A stretch of DNA of 21,947 bases from CAZPZZ01 sp964591245 (GTDB lineage Bacteria > Acidobacteriota > Vicinamibacteria > Vicinamibacterales > UBA8438), in the NCBI GenBank assembly GCA_964591245.1, contig CAZPZZ010000063.1, positions 1 to 21,947 on the forward strand. The letters are read 5' to 3'. Positions 1-7,914 of the stretch are shown in pieces. The position numbers were made by a program, and so were the translations under genes. Under the pieces are notes generated by a model. That model worked only from the letters and a program-made list of their open reading frames with translations. It was not told the DNA's origin and made no database searches. Position 1 is the first letter of the stretch; each line of letters begins with the position of its first letter.

Positions 1-2725
1 GCCGCGCGCCCGGCGGGATATCTAGGGGCCTAAGCAGCCAGTCGAGCAGCCAGTCTGGCTGTAACCGTTCTGGCGCCATTCGGAGGTCAGGCGCCAGGTT
101 CGCGACATCCTGATCGGCAGGAATCGTGTCCAGCACATGGCATTGCTGACATCGAAGCAGGTCAAAGAGTTCCTCACCCGTCCCAGTCGTCGCGCGACCG
201 GCAGTGGTCTCGTGGGTTCTGAACGGTCCCACCGTATCCGAGATAGCCGCGAAGTACTCCAGTACGCCATTCCAATGGGCATCATCCAGACCAAAGGTTG
301 GCATCCGCACTTCCAGCCAGGGCCGAATCGTGATCGGCGCACGGAAGAAGGCATAGAGCCACTCCGGCTTCACTTTGGCCCCCTCCGGCGTGAGCATGGG
401 TGGCCCGAGAGAGGGATCATCGACCAGTTCCACGTACGCACCGCCATCTGCCTCGATCTCGTGGCATCCGACACAATTGCGGCGACGGACCAGATTACGC
501 CCGTCGATAATCGCGTCCTTACGTTTCGAGCGCTGGACTTGGGCAACCTTGGGCTGCACATCCCGTTGGAAGCTCAACACAGCCGTCGTAAGCAGCCTGG
601 CCTCCTCTTCGGAAAAACCAAAGTTCGGCATCCGGAGCTTCTCGAGTGGCTGCAAGATACGACCGCGGTCGTAGATCCTGGGCTGAAGCAGCTTCTGATT
701 GATCCAATCACGCTTGGTGTGCGGGATTTCGTGCACAAATGCGAAGTCGAACTGCGGTAGCAACTTACTGCCTTCCTGCGACAGTTCCGTGCCAATGGGC
801 TGCACGTCCTCAAAACCGTTGATCTCGTGACAGCTGTAACAGCCATACCGACCGATTGCCCGGCGGCCGATGTCAAGCAAACGATCATCAGCGCTCATGG
901 CCGCCAGGTCCGCCTGCGCCTCTTCATATGGCACGATGGAACGCATGTAGTCCAGCAGAACCGCATCGACGTCAGTGGCATCGTAGCTGGCACCGGGGCC
1001 AGTGCCGTCGGCTCCGGTCATTCCGGACAGGTACGTCGCGACATCTGCCACCTCGGCGTCGGTCAACCGCAGGTCGGGCATGAACGTCTCACTGCTGTAA
1101 TGCTTCGGATCGCGCACCCAGTCAAAGAGCCATTCGAAACTCGTCTTGCTTCCCACGGCCAGCAGAGGTTGCCCGAAGGTCCTGCGTGGCCCGGCTTCCC
1201 GCCGCGTCTCATCCCCCGTGATGTGACACCCCAAACAGCCGACAGACTCTACGATGCGTTGCCCGTTGTCGGCATTCCCCCTGAACGGACGTTGCACCGC
1301 GTAAGTATGCTCGTCCGAGTTCGCGAACAGGTAGGCAACGACGCCCGCAATCTCGACTTCGTTACGCACCGCAGATTCTGGATCGCTTGTATTGCCGTTG
1401 TACCAGATCTTCGGCATCCATGTGGAGGCCTTGATTGCTCGTGGCTCGCGAATCCAGTTCTCGACCCACCCTTCATCAAGTTTCGAGTCGATCTTGGTGA
1501 GATTCGGACCGGGTTTCCGAAGATCTTCGAACCCGATGGTCTTATGACAGGCGTAACACCCGGCGCGTTCGTACATCCCATACGCAAGATTCAGGTTCTT
1601 CGCCTCGGGAATGAACGTTTCTCCGCGATGGCACTTGGCACATGAGGCTTCAGCCATTCCCGAGGGAAGCATGGGGTAATCCCAAAGGTGAGATTCCTCC
1701 CAATCATATTGTTCCTCCCACTCGTGCATCTGCTCCGTACTCGACGGACTGTGCGCGGCATCGACAAACGAGATGGACTGCCCCATCCCCTCATGACAAA
1801 CCGTGCATCCGGTGCTCTCGATGGGGTGCGGCGAAGCACTGCCCACATAGGCATCAAGGTTCGGGTGGGTCGAGAACGGCTGTGGATAGTCCTCATAGCC
1901 GACACGGTCGATGGCCAGATGGCAGGTCTGGCAACGATCCATCTTCGGCACCGTGATGAAATTGACGTCCTCCACCACATTGGGGGTGATGGTCTGCCGG
2001 ACCGTCAGAGACGGCGCCATAAAGTCGAGCAGTGGCGCGTTCAGTAAATAGTCGTCGACCACGCTGGGCGCCAGATCCGACACGACACCCTGCAAGCGTT
2101 CGGACTCACCGGTGAGCGACGAGAGCTCGGCGGAAAGCGTATCAACTTGGGCATTGAACTCCGCAAGCTGGTCTCGTAACCCGTCGCGTTCGGCGGTCAG
2201 GCGTTCAACCTCGAGTCCCTCGGTCACCCACCGCTCGTAAAGGGCCGACACATTCTCTTCGCCTTCGACCGGATGGGCGTCGGCCTCACCCTCTTCACCT
2301 TCAGCCTCCGCATGAGCGTCTTCGCGACGCACTTCGAAGGCGTATCGATCGACGTCATAAATGGCTTTGGTGAAGTTAAAGTCCTGGGTGGCGACAAATA
2401 ATTCGCGCTCGACCTCGCTGAGCTGGTCCTCGACCTCAGCGATCGACGTCGCATTCGATGACAATTGCTGTTCGGCCGCATCGCGTTGTCCCGACAGCTC
2501 AGCCACCCTGGCCTGATCAACACCTTGCTGAACCTCAGCAAGGTTTGCCCGGGCAACCTCCATCTCCAACGCGGTGAATTGCCGCTGATAGTTCTTCCAA
2601 TCCCGATCGTAGTCGTCCCATACCATCCACACCGTCGAAAACAGCACGAAGAGGCTGGATGCGGCAAAGACAACGTTCAGGAAATCAATGTTGTACGCGT
2701 GTCCGACTGCCCGCTTATCTGCCAT
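1..2725 (-). CDS. Membrane-anchored multiheme cytochrome c (at least 8 hemes) of a Rieske/cytochrome b complex, 3'-truncated by the window edge
   Basis: The minus-strand frame is open from ATG at 2725 to base 1 without a stop, so at least 908 residues are visible and the C-terminus is missing. Residues 1-14 are a short, probably cytoplasmic N-terminus and 15-36 form one membrane anchor. Residues about 37-130 and 158-220 look like an antiparallel coiled coil, joined by an acidic Glu/Ala linker (135-157). Eight CXXCH heme-c motifs follow, with their His at residues 269, 311, 366, 394, 501, 633, 755 and 863. The last five are spaced like consecutive class I cytochrome c domains. In the first four of these a downstream Met-Pro (WMP, FMP, RMP, RMP) supplies a likely axial Met; the fifth is cut by the edge. 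The gene is last in the visible operon, 47 bp after the subunit-IV gene. I infer that it accepts electrons from the Rieske protein in place of cytochrome f/c1 and passes them to a periplasmic acceptor or oxidase. Heme motifs are seen directly; the role is inferred from context. Confidence 0.9.
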   Translation of the reverse strand, partial: MADKRAVGHAYNIDFLNVVFAASSLFVLFSTVWMVWDDYDRDWKNYQRQFTALEMEVARANLAEVQQGVDQARVAELSGQRDAAEQQLSSNATSIAEVEDQLSEVERELFVATQDFNFTKAIYDVDRYAFEVRREDAHAEAEGEEGEADAHPVEGEENVSALYERWVTEGLEVERLTAERDGLRDQLAEFNAQVDTLSAELSSLTGESERLQGVVSDLAPSVVDDYLLNAPLLDFMAPSLTVRQTITPNVVEDVNFITVPKMDRCQTCHLAIDRVGYEDYPQPFSTHPNLDAYVGSASPHPIESTGCTVCHEGMGQSISFVDAAHSPSSTEQMHEWEEQYDWEESHLWDYPMLPSGMAEASCAKCHRGETFIPEAKNLNLAYGMYERAGCYACHKTIGFEDLRKPGPNLTKIDSKLDEGWVENWIREPRAIKASTWMPKIWYNGNTSDPESAVRNEVEIAGVVAYLFANSDEHTYAVQRPFRGNADNGQRIVESVGCLGCHITGDETRREAGPRRTFGQPLLAVGSKTSFEWLFDWVRDPKHYSSETFMPDLRLTDAEVADVATYLSGMTGADGTGPGASYDATDVDAVLLDYMRSIVPYEEAQADLAAMSADDRLLDIGRRAIGRYGCYSCHEINGFEDVQPIGTELSQEGSKLLPQFDFAFVHEIPHTKRDWINQKLLQPRIYDRGRILQPLEKLRMPNFGFSEEEARLLTTAVLSFQRDVQPKVAQVQRSKRKDAIIDGRNLVRRRNCVGCHEIEADGGAYVELVDDPSLGPPMLTPEGAKVKPEWLYAFFRAPITIRPWLEVRMPTFGLDDAHWNGVLEYFAAISDTVGPFRTHETTAGRATTGTGEELFDLLRCQQCHVLDTIPADQDVANLAPDLRMAPERLQPDWLLDWLLRPLDIPPGAR

Positions 2726-2772
2726 AGTGAAATATCTCACCGTCCAAGGACGGTCTCAATCTCAACCAAAGG

Positions 2773-3849
2773 TTAAATATTGAAAAAGAACTCCGGAATC
2801 GAAACCACATACTTCAAGTTAAACAGCCACCGAGTCAGCATCTTTAAGGGCAACGACAGCATCGACAAGAACAATAACACCGCAACGTAATAGCGGGTTG
2901 CCCCCATCTTCTCGTAGTACCGCGTAAGCCCCTTCTTGGTCAAGGCTACCGGGAGCACCGCGATGTAGGCCACGGAGATGATGATGCCGAAGATCTCTCG
3001 TACGAACCAGTTATCTGGAAGCCCCATGCCGAATGTGCGCACCCAGATAAACTCGGACAGCTGGACATTCGTCAACGCTTCAAGCTTGTGAATATCCCAA
3101 TACTCGAATGGGCCAAAAAAGTTCCAGTTAGGCCCTCGCAAGAAGGTGCCCAACACAATCAGTGAGGACCACAAGACGACGAAGCCGAAAAGCCAGATCG
3201 TCACTTCGGCCTTGCGATCATTGAATGTGTAGTAGCCATTACCTTTGGGGTTGGTATCGATATAGGGAATGGCCATCAAGCCTACGATAATGAGCGACGG
3301 TAAGACAACGCCGGCCAGCCACGGATCGAAGTACACCAACATTTCCTGCAACCCAAGAAAATACCAAGGCGCCTTGGACGGATTGGGCGTATTGGCATTG
3401 TTCGCTGGCTGCTCAAGAGGAGCTTCGAGACCGATCGACCAGACGATCAAAACAACCGAACAGACCACCATCGCGATGAGTTCAGTGTAGACAAGGTCAG
3501 GCCATGTCCAGACCCGATCTGACTCATCCTTCTCGATCGGGGGCTCCCCCTCGGCGATCCGGCGGTCGTTGAGTACCGCCTCCCGCATCGAATACCACGT
3601 AAAGAACACGAGCAAGAAGATCAACGCAACAATGGGTACGTTGTCTGGCTTCGTGATGATGAGATTGAAGTTCTCATCGGTGAGGCCAAAACCGAAAAAG
3701 ACCGTCAGGAACCCCATCAGTCCCCAGCCCCAAGTATTCGACGCGAAGGCCTCTCGCTTCCACACGATGAACACGAGAGCCAGCAACGTGATCGTGAAAA
3801 ACAATCTCGGGTCAGCAAATAAATCGATAAAACTCTTCAGACCGTCCAT
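2773..3849 (-). CDS. petD: Cytochrome b C-terminal half / subunit IV-like protein, enlarged
   Basis: A 358-residue polytopic protein related to subunit IV of cytochrome b6f, the C-terminal half of a split cytochrome b. The diagnostic block NPSKAPWYFLGLQE lies at residues 156-169. Its APWY takes the place of the PEWY loop at the quinol-oxidation site. Hydrophobic segments are at about 16-31, 41-57, 70-88, 119-140, 174-195, 216-235, 284-302 and 320-340. That is about eight, against three in chloroplast PetD (about 160 residues), so three extra segments lie before the conserved core and about two after it. The ATG is preceded by a weak purine-rich stretch. The gene follows the b6-type gene by 57 bp and precedes the multiheme cytochrome by 47 bp. 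The family is clear; the symbol is used by analogy. Confidence 0.88.
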   Translation of the reverse strand: MDGLKSFIDLFADPRLFFTITLLALVFIVWKREAFASNTWGWGLMGFLTVFFGFGLTDENFNLIITKPDNVPIVALIFLLVFFTWYSMREAVLNDRRIAEGEPPIEKDESDRVWTWPDLVYTELIAMVVCSVVLIVWSIGLEAPLEQPANNANTPNPSKAPWYFLGLQEMLVYFDPWLAGVVLPSLIIVGLMAIPYIDTNPKGNGYYTFNDRKAEVTIWLFGFVVLWSSLIVLGTFLRGPNWNFFGPFEYWDIHKLEALTNVQLSEFIWVRTFGMGLPDNWFVREIFGIIISVAYIAVLPVALTKKGLTRYYEKMGATRYYVAVLLFLSMLSLPLKMLTRWLFNLKYVVSIPEFFFNI

Positions 3850-3906
3850 GTATTGATCTCGCTTCCGTAGAAAATGGACACCTGTGTCAAATCTCGGAGG
3901 CTCGCG

Positions 3907-4722
3907 TTAGAGTGGACCAGAGATGCCACCGTCTTTACGGACGCGCCAAAAGTGTACCGCCATCAAGAATCCAATCACCAAGGGCAGGGCCACACAGTGT
4001 AAGACGTAGAAGCGAAGCAGCGCTCCTTCCCCGACGAAGGTTCCTCCAAGAAGCGCGAATCTGGCATCGTCCGCGGCATGCACCAGTTGCACGTCTCCCA
4101 GGGCCATTAGCGATGCGCCTGGACCCTCGTGCCCCAAAAATGGCGTAGCTCGCGCCATGTTCGAGCCGACCGTGATGGCCCAAATGGCTAACTGATCCCA
4201 CGGGAGCAGGTATCCCGTGAACGACAGCAGCAGGGTCAACACGAGCATGATGACGCCAACGTTCCAGTTGAACTCCCGTGGCGGTTTGTAGGAGCCAGTC
4301 ATGAACACCCGGAACATATGTAACCAAACCGTAATAACCATGGCGTGCGCACCCCACCTGTGCATCTCACGCATGATTCCGAGGGGCACGTGCTCTCGCA
4401 GTCCGACAATATCCGAATACGCATATTCCAGCGTCGGGCGGTAGTAAAACATCAACAGCAGCCCAGTGAAGGTCAACACCAAGAAAAGAAAAAAACTGAT
4501 GCCCCCCATACACCAGGTATACCGCAGCCGGACGCCCGACTTGCGCAACCGGACCGGATGCATGTGCAAGAAGACATTCGAAAGCATGACCAGCACACGG
4601 TTGCGGTCATTGATTGGTGCGCTGTGCCTGAAGATCGAGGTCCAGATCTGGGTCTCGGTAATCCAGTCCCATGCGCGGATTAAGACCGGAGCCTTCGGTT
4701 CGACGGTTTTCGTATCAGCCAT
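3907..4722 (-). CDS. petB: b6-type cytochrome b (N-terminal half of split cytochrome b)
   Basis: A 271-residue di-heme membrane protein that carries electrons across the membrane in a quinol:cytochrome c oxidoreductase. The four heme-b His ligands are visible: H121 (MHRWGAH) and H135 (WLHMFR) in one helix pair, and H242 and H257 (LHCVALP, VHFWRVRK) in the other. The 14- and 15-residue spacings are those of cytochrome b6. Cys71 in WCMGGIS aligns with the Cys of b6 (YCLGGIT) that binds the extra heme c(n)/c(i). The core motifs FYYRPT, LPWDQ and RKDGGISGPL are also b6-like. An extension of about 45 residues precedes the amphipathic start. The gene begins 6 bp after the Rieske stop, so translation is probably coupled. 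The family is certain; the c(i) heme is inferred from the Cys. Confidence 0.93.
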   Translation of the reverse strand: MADTKTVEPKAPVLIRAWDWITETQIWTSIFRHSAPINDRNRVLVMLSNVFLHMHPVRLRKSGVRLRYTWCMGGISFFLFLVLTFTGLLLMFYYRPTLEYAYSDIVGLREHVPLGIMREMHRWGAHAMVITVWLHMFRVFMTGSYKPPREFNWNVGVIMLVLTLLLSFTGYLLPWDQLAIWAITVGSNMARATPFLGHEGPGASLMALGDVQLVHAADDARFALLGGTFVGEGALLRFYVLHCVALPLVIGFLMAVHFWRVRKDGGISGPL

Positions 4723-4728
4723 GGTCAG

Positions 4729-5385
4729 TTAAACCTGGAGAAATGACTCGGGATCAGTCCACTGCCCCAGCTCTTCTTGGAACTTTCGACTCTTGTCAAC
4801 GACGATTTGGCCATCTTCTGCCCGAATGATCCGGGTTCGCTCAAGGGGTCTAGGCGCCGGCCCCTCGAAGTTGATTCCAGTTGGACGGAAACCACTGCCA
4901 TGGCACGGGCATTTGAACTTGTTCTCAGCCGACAGCCAGTTGGGGGTACACCCCAGGTGCGTGCAGATGGAGAACAACGCATAGAAACCCGGGGCCTCAT
5001 GGGTGAAATCATTATCGGTTCGTACCACCCAGACGCCGAAACGATCTTTATACCGCTCGTCGACGCCTTCCCCGTACTCATCCGGAAAGCCGATAGCGAA
5101 TTGCTGTGGCGGCTCGTTCAGGACGTTGGGAAACATGAACCGCCCAGTCGCGGCGAGACATCCCGCAGACGCCGCCGTGAACGACCCCCACGCCAACCCC
5201 ATCCACCCCCGACGTCCCATCAGCGGCGAGGTGTCAGCCACCTGCCCCTTCTTTGGAGCGCGGGCCGCCGCTGTGGTCGTTCGGCCGGCCAATTTCGCAT
5301 CGTTCGCCGCGGCCGCCGCTTTGGCCGCCGCCGGGGCAGGCTTTGGCTTGTCGCCCGCCGGTGGAGTCGTACTTTCGTCTGCCAT
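4729..5385 (-). CDS. petC: Rieske [2Fe-2S] iron-sulfur protein
   Basis: A 218-residue high-potential Fe-S subunit that takes the first electron from quinol. The two cluster-binding boxes are CTHLGC (141-146) and CPCHGSGF (159-166). C141, H143, C159 and H162 are the ligands, and C146-C161 the usual disulfide. The first 50 residues are rich in Ala, Pro and Lys, and are unusually long for the family. They are followed by GRRGWMGLAWGS (58-69) and a hydrophobic stretch to about residue 82, a Tat-like twin-Arg membrane anchor as in other Rieske proteins. The gene sits between the HEAT-repeat gene (74 bp upstream) and the b6-type gene (6 bp downstream). The symbol is by analogy with petC/qcrA. Confidence 0.93.
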   Translation of the reverse strand: MADESTTPPAGDKPKPAPAAAKAAAAANDAKLAGRTTTAAARAPKKGQVADTSPLMGRRGWMGLAWGSFTAASAGCLAATGRFMFPNVLNEPPQQFAIGFPDEYGEGVDERYKDRFGVWVVRTDNDFTHEAPGFYALFSICTHLGCTPNWLSAENKFKCPCHGSGFRPTGINFEGPAPRPLERTRIIRAEDGQIVVDKSRKFQEELGQWTDPESFLQV

Positions 5386-5459
5386 AGTCGTTATCCCGTC
5401 ATTCCCGCCGGTCTCTACCGGCTAACCGGTCTCACCCGCCCAACACTCACCTATCGATT

Positions 5460-6392
5460 CTATCGACGTCCAGCGATACTAGAGCTTATCGCCTCTGTCC
5501 CCAAGGCCTCCAATGTCTCGAGTGCCACCTGCCTCACGCGCAAACTTTCATCCGCGTCAGCGAGCGTTTGAATCCGTGTCCAGACCTGACCACCTTCACC
5601 TGCTCCCAACGCCGCAAACGCGCGCAGACCGCTAACCATCACCTCGCTCGCCGGGTCAATGAGGGTCTCGGACGCGGTGACGCGTTCAGACACGTAGTCC
5701 CGATCAAGCATCCGTGCCAACACGCGAGTCCCCCGTTCATCTCCATGACGGGCCAGCGCCACCGCCGCGTTCCACTGCACGTCAGCCACAGGGTCGTCCA
5801 ACGCGGCACGTAACGTCGTGTGAATTCCGTCATCCGGCAACACGCCGAGTGCGTAGACCACCATCTTTCGCACCCCAGCATCTTGCGACTGGTACAGATC
5901 CACAACCCGCGGAACAACCGCCTCTTCGCCAAGCGATCCCAACGCCCAAATCACACTGATCAATGTTTCGGTATCGGGATCGTCCAAAGCCTCCGCTAAT
6001 CGATCGACCGCGTCTGGAGGAGGAGACGTGAGGCGTCCGATAGCTAGCGCGAGATACCGGCGCACGCGCGGATCATCTCCAGCGGAAGCAACGAACGTCT
6101 GCACTAGGGCCGGTGCCAAACCCGGAAAACGCGCCTCTATCTCCGGATCCCCGAGCAAGCGCGACAACTCGTATGCAGCAGGCCAACGGCGATCGCGGCC
6201 GCCGCTGCGAATCTCGTTCAAATACTCTTCGGGGGACCGCTCTTCGGCAACCATCATTCGGAAGCCGCCGTAGATCGAGACGACCACCGCTACCACAGCA
6301 AGAGGGATCAGGAAGAACTGCACCGCTAGAGAAGGCGCAGCCGCTAACTTACTGTCCGCACGCTGTGGCTCACGCTCGCCAAGCTTCTGCAT
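5460..6392 (-). CDS. Membrane-anchored HEAT-repeat protein, first gene of the Rieske/b operon
   Basis: A 310-residue protein from ATG at 6392. An in-frame TTG at 6431 would add 13 residues; neither start has a clear Shine-Dalgarno sequence, so the start is uncertain. About 20 polar residues are followed by one hydrophobic segment (about 23-42). The rest, to near the C-terminus, is built of helical repeats of about 30-35 residues with HEAT character, for example ALAIGRL, VIWALGSLGEE, VVYALGVLPDD, AVALARHGDE and ALETLEALGTE. HEAT repeats are protein-binding scaffolds and no catalytic motif is visible. Its position at the head of the operon suggests a scaffold or assembly factor for the complex, perhaps facing the heme domains. 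That role is inference; the repeat architecture is seen in the sequence. Confidence 0.8.
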   Translation of the reverse strand: MQKLGEREPQRADSKLAAAPSLAVQFFLIPLAVVAVVVSIYGGFRMMVAEERSPEEYLNEIRSGGRDRRWPAAYELSRLLGDPEIEARFPGLAPALVQTFVASAGDDPRVRRYLALAIGRLTSPPPDAVDRLAEALDDPDTETLISVIWALGSLGEEAVVPRVVDLYQSQDAGVRKMVVYALGVLPDDGIHTTLRAALDDPVADVQWNAAVALARHGDERGTRVLARMLDRDYVSERVTASETLIDPASEVMVSGLRAFAALGAGEGGQVWTRIQTLADADESLRVRQVALETLEALGTEAISSSIAGRR

Positions 6393-6489
6393 CGGTGGGT
6401 CGGAAAACGACAGTGATTGGACCGGTTTCAACGCCGGTCACGAACGAGTAGACGCAAGAGTCGCGAACTTACGCTTTCCCGCGCAAGTG

Positions 6490-6518
6490 ATTGTGCTCTT
6501 TACAACCAACCTTGCCAA
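6490..6518 (-). promoter_or_regulatory. Promoter-like element P2 for the Rieske/b operon
   Basis: On the minus strand, TTGGCA (6518-6513) is separated by exactly 17 bp from CACAAT (6495-6490). That is 5/6 and 4/6 matches to the sigma-70 consensus. A start near 6483 would leave a leader of about 90 nt before the ATG at 6392. It is predicted from sequence only. Confidence 0.4.
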
Positions 6519-6525
6519 CACGCGA

Positions 6526-6554
6526 ATGGTACTACTCCTCTCGGGTACGGTCAA
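6526..6554 (-). promoter_or_regulatory. Promoter-like element P1 for the Rieske/b operon
   Basis: On the minus strand, TTGACC (6554-6549) is separated by exactly 17 bp from TACCAT (6531-6526). That is 5/6 and 4/6 matches to the sigma-70 consensus. It lies in the 214-bp gap between dcd and the HEAT-repeat gene. With P2 it suggests that the respiratory operon is transcribed independently of the mdh-dcd genes upstream. Confidence 0.45.
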
Positions 6555-6606
6555 GACAGCCGGAGCTTCGATTTCTCTGGCCGCGACTCTTCTTGCTTTC
6601 TCCGTA

Positions 6607-7158
6607 TCAAATACGCGGTAACGTCACGTGGCGTTGCGCCTGATATTTCCCATGTTTGTCCGCGTAGGAGATCTCGCAACTCTCATCGCTCTCGAAGAAC
6701 AACACCTGTGCTATTCCCTCGTTCGCGTAGATCTTGGCCGGTAGTGGCGTTGTATTGGAGATCTCGAGGGTGGCCGTCCCCTCCCACTCCGGCTCGAAGG
6801 GCGTCACGTTCACGATGATGCCGCACCGGGCGTAGGTGGACTTCCCCAGGCAGACGGTCAGTACATTCCGTGGAATGCGAAAGTACTCGACCGTCCTGGC
6901 CAGGGCGAACGAGTTGGGAGGCACGATGCAAACATCTGCCTTCAGATCGATAAACGAACGTCTGTCGAAGGCTTTCGGGTCAATGACCGTCGAGTTGATA
7001 TTCGTGAAGACCTTGAACTCATCGGCCACGCGAATGTCGTACCCGTACGATGACAGACCGAAGGAAACAACATCTTTTCGAACTTGGCTTTCGACAAACG
7101 GCTCAATCATGCCTTGGCCGGCCATCGCCTTAATCCACCGATCGGACTTGATAGACAT
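6607..7158 (-). CDS. dcd: dCTP deaminase
   Basis: A 183-residue cytoplasmic enzyme that deaminates dCTP to dUTP (or onward to dUMP in bifunctional forms), feeding dTMP synthesis. The N-terminus MSIKSDRWI is the usual family start, so ATG 7158 is preferred over an in-frame TTG at 7182. GKSTYARCG (105-113) holds the active-site Ser107 and Arg111. Glu132 in TLEISN matches the catalytic Glu (E138) of E. coli Dcd. The triphosphate-loop region near EGIAQVLFFES (147-157) is conserved. The gene lies 80 bp after the DUF2905 gene and is the last of the mdh-dcd run. Mono- or bifunctionality cannot be decided by eye. Confidence 0.92.
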   Translation of the reverse strand: MSIKSDRWIKAMAGQGMIEPFVESQVRKDVVSFGLSSYGYDIRVADEFKVFTNINSTVIDPKAFDRRSFIDLKADVCIVPPNSFALARTVEYFRIPRNVLTVCLGKSTYARCGIIVNVTPFEPEWEGTATLEISNTTPLPAKIYANEGIAQVLFFESDESCEISYADKHGKYQAQRHVTLPRI

Positions 7159-7238
7159 ATCGTTTGGAGAAGCTACCGCCAAAAACCGAAGCTAGAATTC
7201 CAAGGCCCTGCCGTCAGCCACAGGACGCCCCGTCGAAA

Positions 7239-7433
7239 TCACCGCCGCCAGAGAGCCAAGACTATGGTGAACACCAGGCTCAGCAGTATCGACGTCGCCA
7301 CCGGCACATAGACCGAAACAGCACCTCGACGATAGACCAGATCACCAGGTAACCGACCAAGTGGAAAGCCGAGCATCAGCAATCCCCCGATTCCAGCAAG
7401 CCCTAAACCGGCAACAACCAGAAGCTTCCCCAC
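7239..7433 (-). CDS. DUF2905 family small membrane protein
   Basis: A 64-residue protein with two hydrophobic segments (about 3-23 and 42-61). They flank a short loop with the family signature GRLPGDLVYRRG and a following V-x-V-P segment. This matches the DUF2905 pattern: helix, LGRLPGD, a short basic or acidic loop, a Y-x-P-like turn, helix. The start is GTG at 7433, only 14 nt after the ndk stop, so it is probably translated from the same message. No function is established for the family. The conserved loop between two helices would face one side of the membrane. Confidence 0.8.
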   Translation of the reverse strand: MGKLLVVAGLGLAGIGGLLMLGFPLGRLPGDLVYRRGAVSVYVPVATSILLSLVFTIVLALWRR

Positions 7434-7447
7434 TCTCAGTCCCGGGT

Positions 7448-7861
7448 TCAGTCTAGTTCCATTCCGCGAAAGAAATAGCTCAACTCAAACGCAGCTGTCT
7501 CTGGAGCATCTGAACCGTGCGTCGCATTACGCTCGATAGAACTTCCGAACTGTCGGCGCAGTGTCCCTTCGTCTGCTTGGGCGGGATCAGTGCTCCCCAT
7601 CAGCTTCCGCCACTGACCAATCGCATCCGGGGCCTCAAGCGCCAGCACCACCGCAGGCCCAGAGGACATGAAAGTCGTCAGGCTATCAAAGAATGGACGT
7701 TCCCGGTGAACGGCATAGAACCCTTCCGCCTCACCTTTGGTCAAACACACCCGTCGCATGGCGACGATCTTGAAACTGGATTCCTCAATACGCTGCAGGA
7801 TCCCACCGATATATCCAGACGCGACCGCATCTGGCTTGATGATTGCGAATGTTCGTTCCAT
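7448..7861 (-). CDS. ndk: Nucleoside diphosphate kinase
   Basis: A 137-residue enzyme that moves the gamma phosphate between NTPs and NDPs through a phospho-histidine. The family start MERTFAIIKPDAV fixes ATG 7861, and a GGAG lies about 11 nt upstream. The catalytic H115 sits in ERNATHGSD (110-118). Arg and Lys of the nucleotide site are present (K9, R85, R102). The gene follows sucD by 53 bp. Ndk next to succinyl-CoA synthetase makes sense because the NTP formed by SucCD can be exchanged directly. A physical association of the two enzymes has been reported in other bacteria; its presence here is inference. Confidence 0.95.
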   Translation of the reverse strand: MERTFAIIKPDAVASGYIGGILQRIEESSFKIVAMRRVCLTKGEAEGFYAVHRERPFFDSLTTFMSSGPAVVLALEAPDAIGQWRKLMGSTDPAQADEGTLRRQFGSSIERNATHGSDAPETAAFELSYFFRGMELD

Positions 7862-7914
7862 GGCTATCTGTTCAGTCTCCCACTGAGCCCGTCTTGCCAA
7901 CTCGGCCCATCCGT

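Noticed and set aside
137..1645. Two long plus-strand open frames (137-760 and 827-1645) opposite the multiheme cytochrome gene
   Set aside because: They are antisense shadows of a continuous minus-strand gene with eight in-frame heme motifs, and their translations show no family likeness.
4777..5571. A 264-codon plus-strand frame opposite the Rieske gene
   Set aside because: The minus strand codes for a complete Rieske protein with both cluster boxes. The plus-strand product is Arg/Pro-rich and featureless.
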